NCBI RefSeq assembly: GCF_000003815.2
Contig: NC_049980.1
Span: 19,883,743 to 19,947,742 of the forward strand
From: Branchiostoma floridae
Taxonomy: Eukaryota > Chordata > Leptocardii > Amphioxiformes > Branchiostomatidae
Direction of reading: 5' to 3'
Length of the DNA: 64,000 bases
Under the pieces are notes generated by a model. The model was not told where the DNA came from. It ran no database searches and saw only the letters and a list, made by a program, of their open reading frames with translations. The position numbers and the translations under genes were made by a program. Below, one piece after another: positions 33,551-45,998 of this stretch; within the stretch, counting starts at the first letter, position 1, and the number at the start of each line of letters is the position of its first letter.

Positions 33551-35524
33551 GGCTGCCTCACTATCTGAAAACAGATCCTAAGGCTACAGAAATTGGGATA
33601 AAGTTAATTATTGTCTTATATGTGCCAATAATAATACCAAAATTGGCAAATAACGACTGAAACAAAAAAAAAATTGCTATGCAAAACATTTCAACAGTCA
33701 TTTGTGGGAGTTGTGTTAAATTATTCAAGGTCAAATCATGATACACCCAAAACATTCAGTTGATTTTGCATGACAACTAAATTCAAATACTACCATGGTT
33801 GGTAAATTTGCAAGGAAGCTGGCACTACCCATATACAAAAAATAATTTGTTTTATTGTTGGCACAGTATGCTCTCATATGTGCTGAGAACCAAGTCTTTC
33901 TGCTGACATACTATACAATAGCAACGTTTCAGATCCGGGGTGGCGCAGTGACAGTGACAATAGACATGCATAGTACGTAATTTGGAACAAAAGTGTTCAC
34001 AACCTGTACCTCTTAAAATGGTATAAATCGACGAGAAGACATGCATTTCAGAGAAATAATTCTATCCCGAGGTCGTACAGAAGACTTTCATGGGCCACTG
34101 CCTGTCTAAACAAGCATTTTAAGTTTGTATTTCTGTCAGATCTTAGTAGAAGTTTTAGTCACATTTTACTTAGTCGTGGTGCGTTTTCAGGCCACCCAAA
34201 GCACCCACCAGTATCGTGCTCCGTTTTCTCAAAATAACTAGCAAACTACGACCAAGCAGATTTCTAGCATTAGGGTGGGTCTTAACTAACCCAACAGGTC
34301 GTTTCAGTCGACTTGTTAATGTGAGAAAAATTGAAACGAGCTCAAAAGACGGGGCAAACAACTTTACCTCGTCAGGACGCCGCCATATTTCTGCGCATGG
34401 TACTATGGGAAAAGTCGATTTAATTTGGACGATACCAACCGCGAGCTCCAACCGCATTAGGGGGATTTCATTGGGGACTTTCACTTTTGTACAAATGACG
34501 CCCCTCATTGTGGAAAACGAATTCAGCAAACAGTGCTTTTAATGAGGGAAGAAATATCACTGAGATTAGCTTAATGTTCTTAACTCATTTTACCTAAGTG
34601 AAGTGAATTAACAAAGTTCGATATTGGTAGTGGAAATTGCATTGACTGTTTAATTTTGTCTGCAAGTAACACACCTTCCATAAATTATGTAATCTGAGTA
34701 CAGCAAGAGTGAATCGTTCCCAATATTGACAAATACTGGCGTCAGTGGAGATAAAAAAACGAAACACACCATGTTTCTCTTACACTCTTATACTTTCCCT
34801 TATAGAGGATGCTATATTTGTAATACAGTCTGGGATACATTCCTACATCACATGACATCCAACTTTATGCTTTTACATTTTTTTAATGTTCTCAAAGGTA
34901 ATCAGCAAAAATTGCATTTTCCTGATTGAAGCAAAGAAGTATAGATGGGCTACACATACTTGTATTCCCTTGTTTTTCTAACATTCTATGGTTGAAGTTA
35001 TACAACAGGTAAAGATGAAGACACTATTAAACATTTGACTAATATAGCATCTTGTACAGGATTTCGACTTGGACTGTATTTTCATGTTGAGCTTCCAGTT
35101 CAGCATTATTTCTCAAATTACAAAACAATTTATTAACATCGGTGTGGCCTTGACTCAAGTGTTTCATTATGCTGGTCTCTTCAAAAATACATTTATCCAT
35201 AGTTGGTATAATAATGGATTCTTTTTTATCATCTCTTACTTACAATTATATACAAATAAACAGTGATTCATAAATCTAGGGAAAGATTTTGCTGCTATGA
35301 AAAAATCAGTTATTCATTGATACAATGATTGTTGTTTAGTCAGAAAAAACCCCAAGAGCTCTGAGAGTAATGCTGGTAATGTGCTGGTCACATTCGTCAT
35401 CTTATAGGACTACCATAGCAACTTGAGGGTATTCTAATTTGTGGTACAAAATTCAGCTGTCTTGTGACAGAAGATATTATAAGAAACATGTTGTATGGCA
35501 GTGTAACTGGGTCTGATGTTTGTG
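33551..35524. other. Interval between tandem ankyrin-SOCS genes B and C
   Basis: Contains the inferred promoter and first exon of gene B (about 34200-34510, relatively CpG-rich) and the presumed 3' UTR of gene C (candidate AATAAA on the minus strand at 35129-35134). Otherwise AT-rich with no supported gene. Confidence 0.5.
34368..34400 (-). other. Inferred non-coding first exon of gene B with YY1-type motif
   Basis: On the minus strand AAATATGGCGGCGTCC (YY1-type core at 34379-34389) is followed by GACGAG and a consensus donor GTAAAG from 34367. The acceptor TTTTCAG upstream of the gene B ATG would complete the intron. The motif's own ATG opens only a four-codon upstream frame. The 5' end is approximate. 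Confidence 0.4.
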
Positions 35525-37801
35525 TCAGTCTTCAAACTTGTGCCTGAGAAAGTCGACCATGACCGTGGACAGCGGCAGTTGGTGGATTTTATCCAGGCGT
35601 GTGTGACCTATGGCTCTTCGAATCGTCAGACGGCAGAGGTTCTGTAGACTTCTGCAGCTCCCTGGGAGTTGGAAAAAAATCAGTAAGACATTTACTAAAG
35701 CTCATTTTGACAACAAGGCTGTCAGCATAGCACATCCTTGCCTACCAGGTACGGCCCTGTATTACCCGAGTAATGATGCAACAATCTGTCCTTTTGGGTG
35801 TTGTAAGCAGCACTGGCCAGCATGAAGATACTACCCGGTACATGTCTGGGTATTATCCCCAGGAAACACCACACCAATTTAATTCATTGGTTCACGGATT
35901 TTTAAAGTGAAAATATAGCAAGTGAACATCATAAATGCAAAGGGTAGAGAGGAAAACTTGAATATGACCATGTCAAAGTGCACCAAGGAATACACCTGGT
36001 CCTCGGGCTTTGTTTTCATGATGTTTTTCCAGTTAAGCATATTTTTTTATTTTTTGAAAATCCGTGAACCAACAAATCAAATTGGTGTGGCCTAAGGGGG
36101 AGTATTTGATAGGCTGACAGCTGGCCACTGCTAATGCCTATAGAAGGAGGAACTATATCCTGATAACCTGACTCACTGCGTCCTCCATGCTTCAAACTGT
36201 GGATAGGGTGGGCCTAAAAGGTGAGGCATTCACATACAGGAAATTTAACTGTTTTTGTTTTACATTTCCTGGTAAAAATATGTCTTTGATTTTGTGTGTA
36301 ATAATACTAGATTTATAGTATTCAAAGGATACAAAAGTTTTAAATGCAGTAATATTAGTATATTACTACATTGGATTATTCAAATCTTGCTTTCTCATAA
36401 TGCTTATGATTAACAACTTGTGATTCAAAGAAGATCCTTGGTCAGCATCATTCACTGACCCAGACTGATTGAATCACACCAGTATCCATTACAACTGTAC
36501 TTACTTGATGCCTCTTGAAGAAAATCTAACAACGGCCTGCTCCTGTCCTCTACCATTTTTGCTGTAGCTATGGGTGTCTGTCCATCATAGTTCCTCTTAT
36601 ACATGTTCCCTCCAAATTCATACAGCAGCCTTGCAAAATTCAAGTCATTTTTCAGAGCTGCTAGATGTAGGGGCGTCTCCCCATCCTCCGGCCGTCCTAG
36701 GTTGGGTTCGGCCCCCCTCTGGAGGAGTGTCCTGCCCAATGGGAGGTAACCTTTAATTACAGAGTATCTAAGAGGGAAACCTGATTGGATGTTGATGTCT
36801 GCTCCTGCATCAAGTAAGAGATTGACGCAAGAGAATCTATTTCTGATCAAGGCCAACTGAAGCGGCGTGGTTCCTTTGTCACTTAGAGCGTCCACTTTAG
36901 CCCTGTAGTCCACCAGCACGCGGATGAAGTCATCCCGACCATAATGAGCGGCCACGTGCATGGGGGTCCAGCCGTCGTTGCTGCAGGCGTTGATCACCGC
37001 GTCGGAATGCTGGCAGTCAAGAATCAGTCTGGCAATGCGAGTTCTCCCATGCATGGCTGCATAGTGCAGGGAAGTGAAGCCACCAATGGAATCCTGTACA
37101 GCTGCCAACGCTGTAAATTCAGAATAATTCATTATTTCAAAGTTATCAACAAGGCACTGAAACTTTTACCATTTTCTTCTTTTAGTAGATGAAAATTGTC
37201 ATCACTAGCTAGTATTATGTCCCTCGGCCACGTTAATCAGCCTCATTACTCACTTTGGGTACCTGCCTATGGCACTGGCTGCAAATACATTTTGTAACGT
37301 TACACCAGATAAACAATAAATAATAATAATAATACTTATAAAGAGTTTGAACAATTAAATCAATTAAAAGGTAAAATTTGAGGACTGGTTGCATGGGAAG
37401 AATAAACTTTTGGGTGGCTTTATAACAAACAGAAAATCTCTACTAATCTTACCAACTTTTCATTCTACGAGTACGAGAGTTTATTGGCCCACATTTGCAA
37501 TTGCAAGATAATTAGTGCCACACCTTCTCCATGATGCACGGTTACAGCTGCCCATTTTAAGTAGTTTTGAAATACCTCCATGTTCCAGGAGAACCCTGAC
37601 ACATCTCTCCCTCCCTCTAGACGCCGCCAGATGAAGGAGGGACCACCCACTGGAGTCCAACTCGTTCACGTCTCCGTCAGACGTCCAGGCACGTAGTTCA
37701 CTGATGTCGCCATTCGCCACAGCCATTCGTAGTCTCAAGTCGGCCTCCGACAGTTGCCGCCTTCTCCTGCGCACTCGGGACGTCCGTCTGGCCCGAGGCA
37801 T
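35525..37801 (-). CDS. Ankyrin repeat and SOCS box protein (gene C)
   Basis: Exons in coding order 37801-37576, 37110-36505 and 35661-35525 join in phase to 322 residues. The N-terminus is strongly basic (RRTSRVRRRRR at 5-15). Ankyrin repeats cover about 19-270, including GFTSLHYAAMHGRTRIARL, GWTPMHVAAHYG, GTTPLQLAL and GETPLHLAALKN. The SOCS box occupies the last 42 residues or so: SLQNLCRLTIRR, then LPLS as the Cul5 box. For the last junction I used the acceptor after CAACTCCCAG. The nearer CTGCAG would break the frame unless a weaker donor is used. Same strand as gene B and likely a tandem duplicate. A TAA-type MITE lies in the intron before the SOCS exon. Confidence 0.9.
35866..36092. mobile_element. 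MITE of the CCAATTTAATTTCTTGG family, copy 3
   Basis: ACACCAATTTAATTCATTGG at the left and its diverged complement at the right, ending GGTGTGGCC. TAA follows the right end; the left flank is decayed. Shorter (about 227 bp) than the copies at 11519 and 19396. Located in the last intron of gene C. Confidence 0.6.
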
Positions 37802-38074
37802 GATAGGAACCCCTTTCTATATTTTATCCATAAAAGTAACTCAAGTAGAGGCTTGCTGGTTTGTGTATGGCACTAATATTGCGTTTTGTCGTCGACGATA
37901 GTCACTCAACATGTTCATTGCCCGCCATGATGATGACTCTCGTTAAGTGGTGCCTGACGTTTTGACGCAAATCGCAAGGAGGCTCTCGTTCACCGTGCTG
38001 GTGCCAAATGTATTCAGTTCAGTTCAGTTCATCCTCATATGAGGTAGTCATTAACGATGTCCGATCATGCATCT

Positions 38075-38431
38075 CTATCTAGCATAGCGGCTAGTATACA
38101 TACAAAGGGATTCCAACCAATGGCATAACACATACCACTGAAAGATATCAAAGTGTATTTGTTTCAATACCAGTGTGCCTTTAATAGGTGCGAGGCCAAG
38201 AGTCAATAAAATGTGTTGACTGCTAGGGCTTGCACATGATTGTCCATTAAGGCAGACACAGACATCTGTTCGTACACTCATTGATTCGTGCATGAAGGTT
38301 TCCAGATTCTCTGTCAAGATGGAGAATGTAGAGTTCTTGAGAACTATCCTGTCAACAGCAGAGATAGCCGAGTAATCCGTGAACAAGGTCTCCAGTCGTA
38401 GAAATTCCTCTCTAATAAAGAGAGGAGCCAT
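38075..38431 (-). CDS. Unrecognised 118-residue open frame
   Basis: ATG-initiated frame (MAPLFIREEFLRLETLF...) ending in the upstream region of gene C. The composition is protein-like (mixed charged and hydrophobic residues), but I recognise no domain and see no splice partners. It lies next to a foldback element, so it may be a fragment of a mobile element or chance. Low confidence. Confidence 0.2.
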   Translation of the reverse strand: MAPLFIREEFLRLETLFTDYSAISAVDRIVLKNSTFSILTENLETFMHESMSVRTDVCVCLNGQSCASPSSQHILLTLGLAPIKGTLVLKQIHFDIFQWYVLCHWLESLCMYTSRYAR

Positions 38432-38614
38432 GAATTAATGGACTCCGACTGCACCGAGAAGCCAATCTCATAGAAATACTTGCCGATATAGATTATAATC
38501 AAAAAGCAACAGCACAAAAATCTACTATAGTAGAGCGTGTAAAAGGGCGAAGATACAACCCCTCCAAATCTATTAGTATTACCTGGTTCGCTACATATGA
38601 TGTCAGTCCCTCGA

Positions 38615-39190
38615 ACAGTGGTGACGACGACGTAAACAAGAACCTGTCGCTAGTGTAAAGTTAGAACACTAGTTGTGACGTTCCCCGTTCTAGATCTGGA
38701 ACATCTTTTGCAAGTCAGTGACATTGACGATCATTGACTTGTGCACATGCTCTGTTTGCTGATGCGTGGGTGGCCAGCAGCACAGGGATAGGTGTGTTTG
38801 TTTGATTGTGTGTGTATGGCGTTCAGCACCAGGGACAGGTGGTGCTGAGCGCCGCCAACCAACAGTCAGTCACCTATCCTTGTGCTGTACTTGTCCCACC
38901 ATCCACACATCAGCAAACGTACCTGTCTCTGGTGCTGAACAGTATCTACATGAGGTGTTCAATACAAAAATATTTGATCATTTAAGTGATGAATACGTGA
39001 CAACACAGAGTACGTACTAAAGTCTTAAATGCAACTGCTACTCTTCTATATTTAGATATCAACCGAATGGTGGCAATGTTATCATAACACGCGTACGTGG
39101 AATGCCACTATATTGTTCCAGAACGCAGAACGTCACAACTAGTGCTCTACACTAGCGACAGGTTCTTGTTTACGTCGTCGTCACCACTGT
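38615..39190. mobile_element. Foldback element, about 576 bp, long inverted repeats
   Basis: Outer arms (about 38615-38684 and 39129-39190) contain ACGACGACGTAAACAAGAAC and CTGTCGCTAGTGTA in inverted order. Inner arms are also inverted: the CAGCACAGGGATAGGTG region near 38780 against CACCTATCCTTGTGCTG near 38872, and GTTCAGCACCAGGGACAGG against its complement near 38935. Non-coding. Almost the whole element can pair with itself. Confidence 0.7.
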
Positions 39191-39279
39191 TTGAGTGACT
39201 AACATTCGAACCAGCTGAAAATTTGACGTGGTCGTTTCCGCCCTTTTTACTCGCTTCTACAGCATGATATCTTACCAAT

Positions 39280-40475
39280 ATGGCCAACTCATGTGGCAGG
39301 GATAGGGAGAGAACTCGCCGTCGCGCGAGAGTGACTCTTCCCCGTGAGGATCTCTCAGGAAGGCCTACGCGGCTGATGCTGGGTGACCATGGCCGGTGTG
39401 CTTCTTTTCGGAGTAGCTTTGGTGGGTATAAATACTCTTTTGCCAGTCTATTATTATTACATTGTCTGGGCCTCATGTACGTTACTTGGTCTTGTGTACT
39501 AATGTTTGACGCCTCAAGTTCATTTTAAAGTGCCCACCGATATAGAATTTAGAATTTAGGTGATAAGTTGTCTTCATGTTCTGTGCCTGTGTGCATTGTA
39601 GGTTGTGGGGTTAATGACTCGATCCGTGCAAAACCAGGCTGACGTTCACGTCCGTCTGGGGGAAAGTTGTTCAAAAGTTTGCTGTCAGGTGGCCAGTATG
39701 TCTGCGATGGATGTGCCAAGCCTTGAAGGTGGGGAAAACCGCAAAGCAGATCAGGTGGACGAGACTACCGCTGGCGACAAGGACAAGGTATGATAACATT
39801 TATGCCTGTCTGTCTGGGCCAAATTTAAGTTACTTAGTTCCTTGGACTATGGTATCGATTCCAGTTGTCCCCGAGTTATTTCTTGACTATGATACTTGAG
39901 TTTGCGTGTGCCTGTTACTCTCAAAATTGATCAATCGGCGCTAGCAGTTAGAAATAACACCCATTTTAACATTTCCATCTCGCAAAGACACACAAATAAG
40001 TGACTAGGGTTTATAGTGTTTTCATATATCTGAGCGCATTGTAGGTGGTGGGGTAAGCCACTTTCCAACCACGAGATGCATATGGGGACGATGGTTTCAA
40101 TGACTCTGTCCTTACACCTGACAAATACAACGTGCCCGTGGGGATCCATGGAGCAGACGTGCCTGATGACGATGGGAAATGGTACAGCGAACAGCAGTTG
40201 GCTGGGGATGGGAAGCACTTCAACAAGAAGAAAAACTTCCTATCCCAACACGGTAGGCCGGAAACAACAGCTCGGTGTCCGAGTACAGTCCCTCCACTGG
40301 CCCGTATGCACTAGATCTCTACCTCAAGAAAGCAACTGACAGCCTTGTTCATGATGACACAGTCACCTTGAACTCTACTGTTGACTTTATGACTTTTGAG
40401 AACTCTGGGAATGCCATCTTGACGGATAATCTGAGAAGTCAAGATAAGACACACTCCGTGCGCGGACCGGTCTAG
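39280..40475 (+). pseudogene. Possible multi-exon gene or decayed gene, unrecognised
   Basis: Three GC-richer segments look exon-like. Segment 1 (39280-about 39420) starts MANSCGRDRERTRRRARV and is followed by a GTGGGT donor. Segment 2 (39601-39789) is open between an acceptor (CATTGTAG) and a donor (GTATG) and encodes an acidic Glu/Asp-rich end. Segment 3 (40046-about 40475) reads well as GDDGFNDSVLTPDKYNVPVG in one frame until a stop near 40314. A different frame (GPYALDLYLKKATDSLVHDD) then looks coding to 40475, which suggests a frameshift. The phases of segments 1 and 2 do not join cleanly. The introns before segments 2 and 3 share similar ends, as if an exon-intron unit was duplicated. 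No family recognised. Confidence 0.3.
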
Positions 40476-40890
40476 AATAGCGACAAGGTTTTGCTGCTCG
40501 TGGTCAGCACCGTGGTGGCCATCACAGCCCTTCATCAGTGTGGGGCACACTGAACTTAACGTCGACTGTACTGTACTAGATCAGTTGAGTAGAGTCATTA
40601 CCTTTGGGAACCTTCGACTACTACATTCTGGTATGCTTACAGTTTTCCTGGATTTTGTTTTTCCATTCTAACACAGGACGACGGTTCCTTCCAGTCTTTA
40701 TTGTATTCAACTTCATAGTTGGCCAAATGTGACATTTTTGGTATGGTATTCAGTGTAATCACTAAACCCGCTTTTGTAAAAATATCCTCGGCGTGCATAG
40801 GAATTCCTGTAACTCTGCATGTAGAGCAGAACTTGGAGTCTGCCAAACAGGCATAGATATAGCAATCCGCATAGTTAAGTATTGGCTATA

Positions 40891-41785
40891 CAGTCAAACC
40901 TGTCTATAGCGGCCACTCAAGGGACTGGTCAAAATTGGCCACTATAGAGAGGTGGCCACTATAGAGAATATGCTAATTAATTGACCACAAGCAATAAGTT
41001 ACACATGGTTTTAGTACCCACTGATCTTTATTCACATGACACAGTACTGTACATGTACTGCAATGATTTTTACACTATATGTATATGAGAAACCAAAAGC
41101 TATAAAAAGTTTTAAATGTTCTACAGTTGATATTGTCTGAAGAGACTGGTATCGTCATATTTCTTTGATCTTTCGTCTTGTATCCTTTGATACTTCGCCG
41201 TCTGTGTGTTCCCGCTCGCGTTCACACGCCAGATTCGCCCATTATGCTAATGTGGTACTCACAAGAAAAGTCTCGTCATTTTAGACTTATCTCTTAATAA
41301 ATGTAAGAATAAATCCACCATAGTCTGAAGTTCATATCATTTTGTCTTTGTAACAATTTATTTAGAAAGTTTTTGTGATGTAAATTAACCTAAGCGATAG
41401 TGTATTAGAACGTAACTTTAACACAATTTACCTCCGTAATATTGGTGTCGTCTATTGACCTTATATGACCTCGTTTGTCAGCGGGTATGGGTAGCGCCAG
41501 TTTACGAAGTTTTGTTTTGAAAATAAGTCAAAGAGGTTTCAAATCCGGCGTAGGGTGACGATACGGCCGCTGTATATGGCTGAAACATAGATCAGCTGTC
41601 CGCGTGGCCGTAATCGGCAGTGTTTTTTTACCTGCGGGACCGGAAATCGTGTGGCCGTGGCCGCGTTGGACAGGTGGCCGCTAAGCCTATTTCTTAATCA
41701 TTACGAATCCAAGGGACCGACAAAAAGTGGCCACTATGGGCAGGTGGCCGGTATGCAAAGGTGGCCGCTAATACAGGTTTGACTG
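40891..41785. mobile_element. TA-flanked CAGTCAAACCTGT element, 895 bp
   Basis: Perfect terminal CAGTCAAACCTGT at 40891 and its complement ACAGGTTTGACTG ending at 41785, with TA on both sides. Both ends continue with (T)GGCCACT and GGCCGCT blocks in inverted order. No transposase. Same termini as 47440-47617 and, with changes, 18559-21039. Confidence 0.75.
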
Positions 41786-42539
41786 TACTTGGTTGGAATG
41801 TTAAGATGGAGGTCCTGTGTATGAGGAGAGCCACACCTTGGCTTGTTGAGCATGTAAAAACACACATCACAATGTGAGTAGACAAAACTAATCAATCTGT
41901 TCTTCTAATACTGGTGGTTTACTGGTGCTTTACCAGTCACACCATGCAGTTCCTTATGTAACACAATGACTCCAAATCCAATCACATTCACAACCAACAA
42001 TGATTGCTAAAAGAGTATCTCAACTTTATTAAAATCCAAAAAACATTTTCATCAACATCTTTCATACAATGTACACCATTGGAAGCAACTAATTGAACAT
42101 AGTCTAATGTTTAATGGCACATTAGATGAAAAAAAATCAAGAAATAAAACAAAGACAAGAATAGATTTTACATTGCAAACAGCAGTTAAGACACAGACAA
42201 TGTGGCAATGATGAAAAACCCTTGTATTGAGTTATAGGGGTCTTGAAACCACTATTAGTTAGATACTACATGTGCATAAAAAATTAAGTCAAACAGACAT
42301 AAAACTAGTATGATTCTTTACCATCAAATTAAAAGTTGTCCATTCTGCAGAAAATAAAAAAGGTCCCAAATTTTCCATCTAGCTGTGTAGCTTTGTATTT
42401 ACAGTGGTATAAATTTTGATCCATCTAAAACATCATAGTACATGAACCTGCAATACTAGTACGTACTAGTACATACATGTACTCAACAAACTTGATACAG
42501 AAGCACTAAGTGGTGTTAGAAGCCAGAGAAGACACTCTC
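41786..42539. other. Downstream region of CWF19L1
   Basis: AT-rich; the right part is the presumed 3' UTR of CWF19L1 on the minus strand. A candidate AATAAA signal (minus) is at 42025-42030, about 510 bases past the stop. No other feature seen. Confidence 0.45.
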
Positions 42540-45500
42540 CTACATCAGGTTGAAGTCATAACCCTGGAATGCTTTCCGGAAAATTTTTGCAGTCTCTGTT
42601 TCCTCCTCTTTGTTGGATTTACAGTTTCTCCAATCTGCCCGGCCAGGCATGTCCAGTAGAGGGGAGCTAGCCATGACCTCCCGACCAAACTGCAGGGGAA
42701 AGAACTTCCTTATCCTATGGAGGAACTTGCCACCAGAGTGAAGTTCAAGGTAGAAGTAGGGTGCGCCTGATGGGACAACCTGCTTGAGGTCGGTGTGTCT
42801 GGGGAGTTCGGCCAGCTCTAGGTTCTTCATCTGACTCTGTTCCTGAAACACTTCTCCTACATCCTCAGACAGGTGGGAGGGCACCGGAACAACCTAAAAT
42901 GAGGATGATATACATGTACATGTAAAGATCTTGAACGTTTCAAAATGTGATAACTCTTCAAGTTACTATCAAAATCTACTTTCATCTAGCTGTACATTTT
43001 GGTGGATATAATTGTCTATAGTCTACCATACCTATCTACAGCACACAGTCTCAAGAAAATTTCCATACACGTATGTCAATCTTTCCTTGTAGATTTCAGT
43101 TATCAAGTGTACCATAGTTGTTCTTTCATACATGAAACCAAAATCTCACCTGGATCTGTAGATGTTGTGTCTTGTAGTTCCTCTCAAAGAACACACAATC
43201 CTTTCCTTGGGAGTGGAACATTTTACGTAGAGCAGACTTGTACTTCTCGATCTCTTCATGGACCTCAGCTGTGACTTCTACCATAGACTGGTAGTGACCA
43301 ATGGGGAGTATGAGCACATGGTCAGGCACCAGTCCCCCCTTGGCCAGTGCTAGGTAGGTGTGATCACCCACACTGACCACTAGGTGCTTCTCCACCTCAG
43401 GACTTGCCAGGCAGAACCAGCAAGGACCTGTGGGCTTTGGGGGTGGACGGGACTTCTTCTCCCCACCAGGTCCTCTGTCTCCTTGGTGGCCTCGCTTCCT
43501 GCCATGTCCATGTGCTCCACCCGACAAGTCATAGCGGTACTGCAACCCAGTATCCTGTTCATCCTCTGCAGACTGATCTTGAATGCCCTGTTCTGACTTA
43601 TACGGACACTCTGTCACATCGTGAGGTTGCTTGACCAGTTCAGACTGGTCCATGCTAGTCAATGGGGTCAAGTTAAATGCATACAGGTACTTCTTCTTCT
43701 CTGGGTTACCAACCTTGGCTAGAGCCAGGAAGCGTGTGACATGTTTATCACTCTCCGCTAGCACCCTGTGGTTCCTGTAGGGAAGTCTCTCATAGAACAC
43801 ACCCTCAAGTCCACTGAAGTGGTAACGGGGCCGGAGGATTTTGGCCAGTTCAGCAACACTGACCAAGCCCTGTGGAGCGGCGCCACCATCCACGCTGTTC
43901 CCAAAGTTTGTGACTCCTCTTGGCCATGCGGAAGTCAATAGGATGTCCACTCCCTTGAAGTTTCTGCAAACATAGCAAGACAACACAGCAAAAGCACTTG
44001 TTAACCACTCTTCAACATAGATTCAATGTCATAACATTTGAGAAAAAGAAATTGGTTATTCAATACTGCTGTCTTTTTGCCAGAAACCTGATATTTTTCA
44101 AAGTCCCAAAAGCACTAATTAATCACAGGAAACATTGTCCAGTTCATTAAATACCCCAAAACTTTTGCTCCATGGTATCGAAATAAATATAGGTGCTGTA
44201 ATAATCCAGAATGATTAAAAAAATGAAACAATTTTTACACCTACTTGTTTATGAGGGATTCACAAAGAGCTGTAACATCAGTCTTGGAAAAACAACAGCC
44301 TTCCTCCCCATCTTCCACTCCACTTAGGTAGACTACCTGCAGTCCAGAGGCACCTGTGAACACTCCCTTTCTGCCTGATAGTAAAAAGAGATACACACAT
44401 AAGTATTTAAGTACCGCAGAACTATCGGGATCTACCGGGCACCAGTGGAGTTTTGAGTTTGAGTTTATTTAGCCCCATAATTAGCCTCATTCTTCCTGTG
44501 GTCTACACATTCATATTTACACAGTACATTCATATTTCACAATACAATTCAGGAAACGCTCTTTCTACCTGATACTACAAAAGTATATATCGCAGATCTA
44601 TTGGGCACCTGGGGAGACTTCTTTTCTAATTGACAGTAAAATGAGACATGTATATACGAGGAGGGACCTGGTTAGATTCATCTTACAATAAGTTAATGAC
44701 AGGAAATTGTGGGCATTACTGGGACAGTTGTGGATGTATTGTGAAAAAAACATACTTTCAGAAGACTTTGCATTAAACATGCTCGATGCTTACAGATCAG
44801 CATTCTGGGAACTTTATAGGGAACTTCCTGTGTTGGTATCTTCTAAATGAAGGCCAACATAAGGTACATTTACATCTTAATCCCCCTTGTGGTACCTAAG
44901 TATGTGATGTTTTCACAGAGTTCACCCCCATCCTCATCCCCATAGAACTCCAGATGTTCTGGCTTGTTGGCTCCCAGTATGTATGTGGCAATGGGCGCCC
45001 TCTGTGTCCCCTCCAGGTACTGCTGCCACTCTGTGCGAGCTCCGGCTGTGATCCCAAAGAAGTCTCCCGCGCACAGCAGCATGTCAAAGTCGCCGCTCTT
45101 CTTCTGGATGGAGGAGACTCGCTTGAACAGCTGACTGAACCTATGGCAACATTGAAGGTGCATTCATAACTTAATGGATATGCAATTGGGACTTGGCAAT
45201 TCACTGCCAACATATGATCAACCAATCAGATGGCAATAGTGTGTGTGTGTACTACGAGTCTGTGTGTGTGTGTGTGTGTGTGTATGTGCACCTGTGTGTG
45301 TCAGTATGTGTGCATGCACGCATGTGAGTGTGTGTGTCAGTGTGTGCAGTACTTTATAATGATCCCCCAAAGGTATAAATACTGGCTACAGGAAAATATA
45401 GCAACTAACCAAGGACATCATATCTCCATATAATCTCCTTGAATTAAGTTGAATATCAAAGCAGTTATACACTATTTCTGGTTTACCTGAATACCTGCAA

Positions 45501-45880
45501 ACAATACGTACATTTTTATTTGTTACCTGCCTAGTGTCAACATTGCATTGTAACTTTTGGAATTCCAATAAAGTGAAGTCAAGGAGGTTACAGCTTTGCA
45601 GCTCCTGCCTAAAAGGAAATGTAAACTGGGGTAGGCTCCTTTCCAGACTGTCAGAAGAAATCTTGAGCATATCATTCTATCTTAACAGAATCAATATGTT
45701 GCATTCACTACCATGTGAACGGTTCAACCATAGTATACTAGTACATGTACTTTATTAGTTCATTTTGAAAGTTCAACTTGACTGACCTGCCTGTTCGCCC
45801 CCCTCCCCCATACCATTGAAAGCTACCCACCTGCCTTCTACGTCACCACACGCCAAGATTCTTAACTGTTTGCTGGACAT
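42540..45880 (-). CDS. CWF19L1: CWF19-like protein 1 (CWF19L1), complete, five exons
   Basis: Exons in coding order 45880-45831, 45140-44896, 44374-44245, 43963-43150 and 42893-42540 join in phase to 530 residues (human 538). The N-terminal part (about 5-250) is a calcineurin-like metallophosphatase fold ([21 protein letters not shown]). A Gly/Lys/Pro-rich linker follows. The CwfJ/HIT-like C-terminal region starts at [14 protein letters not shown] (Cys323) and contains [19 protein letters not shown] and the final FPLQFGREV block. Family knowledge: relatives (yeast Drn1, fission yeast Cwf19) act in lariat turnover and late spliceosomes; human loss causes a recessive ataxia. It is divergently paired with the endosulfine gene, 445 bases apart. 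A YY1-type motif lies about 110 bases upstream. Confidence 0.95.
45242..45345. repeat. GT/TG microsatellite
   Basis: Imperfect (TG)n with interruptions, in CWF19L1 intron 1. Frames through it are low-complexity. Confidence 0.85.
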
Positions 45881-45987
45881 CGTGTTTGCGGATGACCAGA
45901 AAAATATGAGTCAAAAATCTCTTCAGACAACGACGACACGGTAAGTTATGGAAACCTCACAAACTAACAAACAAAATTTTCTTTGGG

Positions 45988-45998
45988 GCCGCCATATT
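45988..45998 (-). promoter_or_regulatory. YY1-type motif upstream of CWF19L1
   Basis: AATATGGCGGC in the orientation of CWF19L1, a perfect match to AANATGGCGGC, about 110 bases upstream of the start codon. Likely close to the transcription start. Its own ATG opens a short upstream frame. Confidence 0.5.

Noticed and set aside
33938-33956. GGGGTGGCGCAGTGAC as a tRNA-derived SINE head
   Set aside because: Only a loose resemblance to an A box; no B box or tail found at the right distance.
35651-35656. CTGCAG acceptor for the last exon of gene C
   Set aside because: With the strong GTAAGT donor it breaks the frame. The acceptor ending CCCAG just upstream has a better pyrimidine tract and keeps the phase shared with genes A and B.
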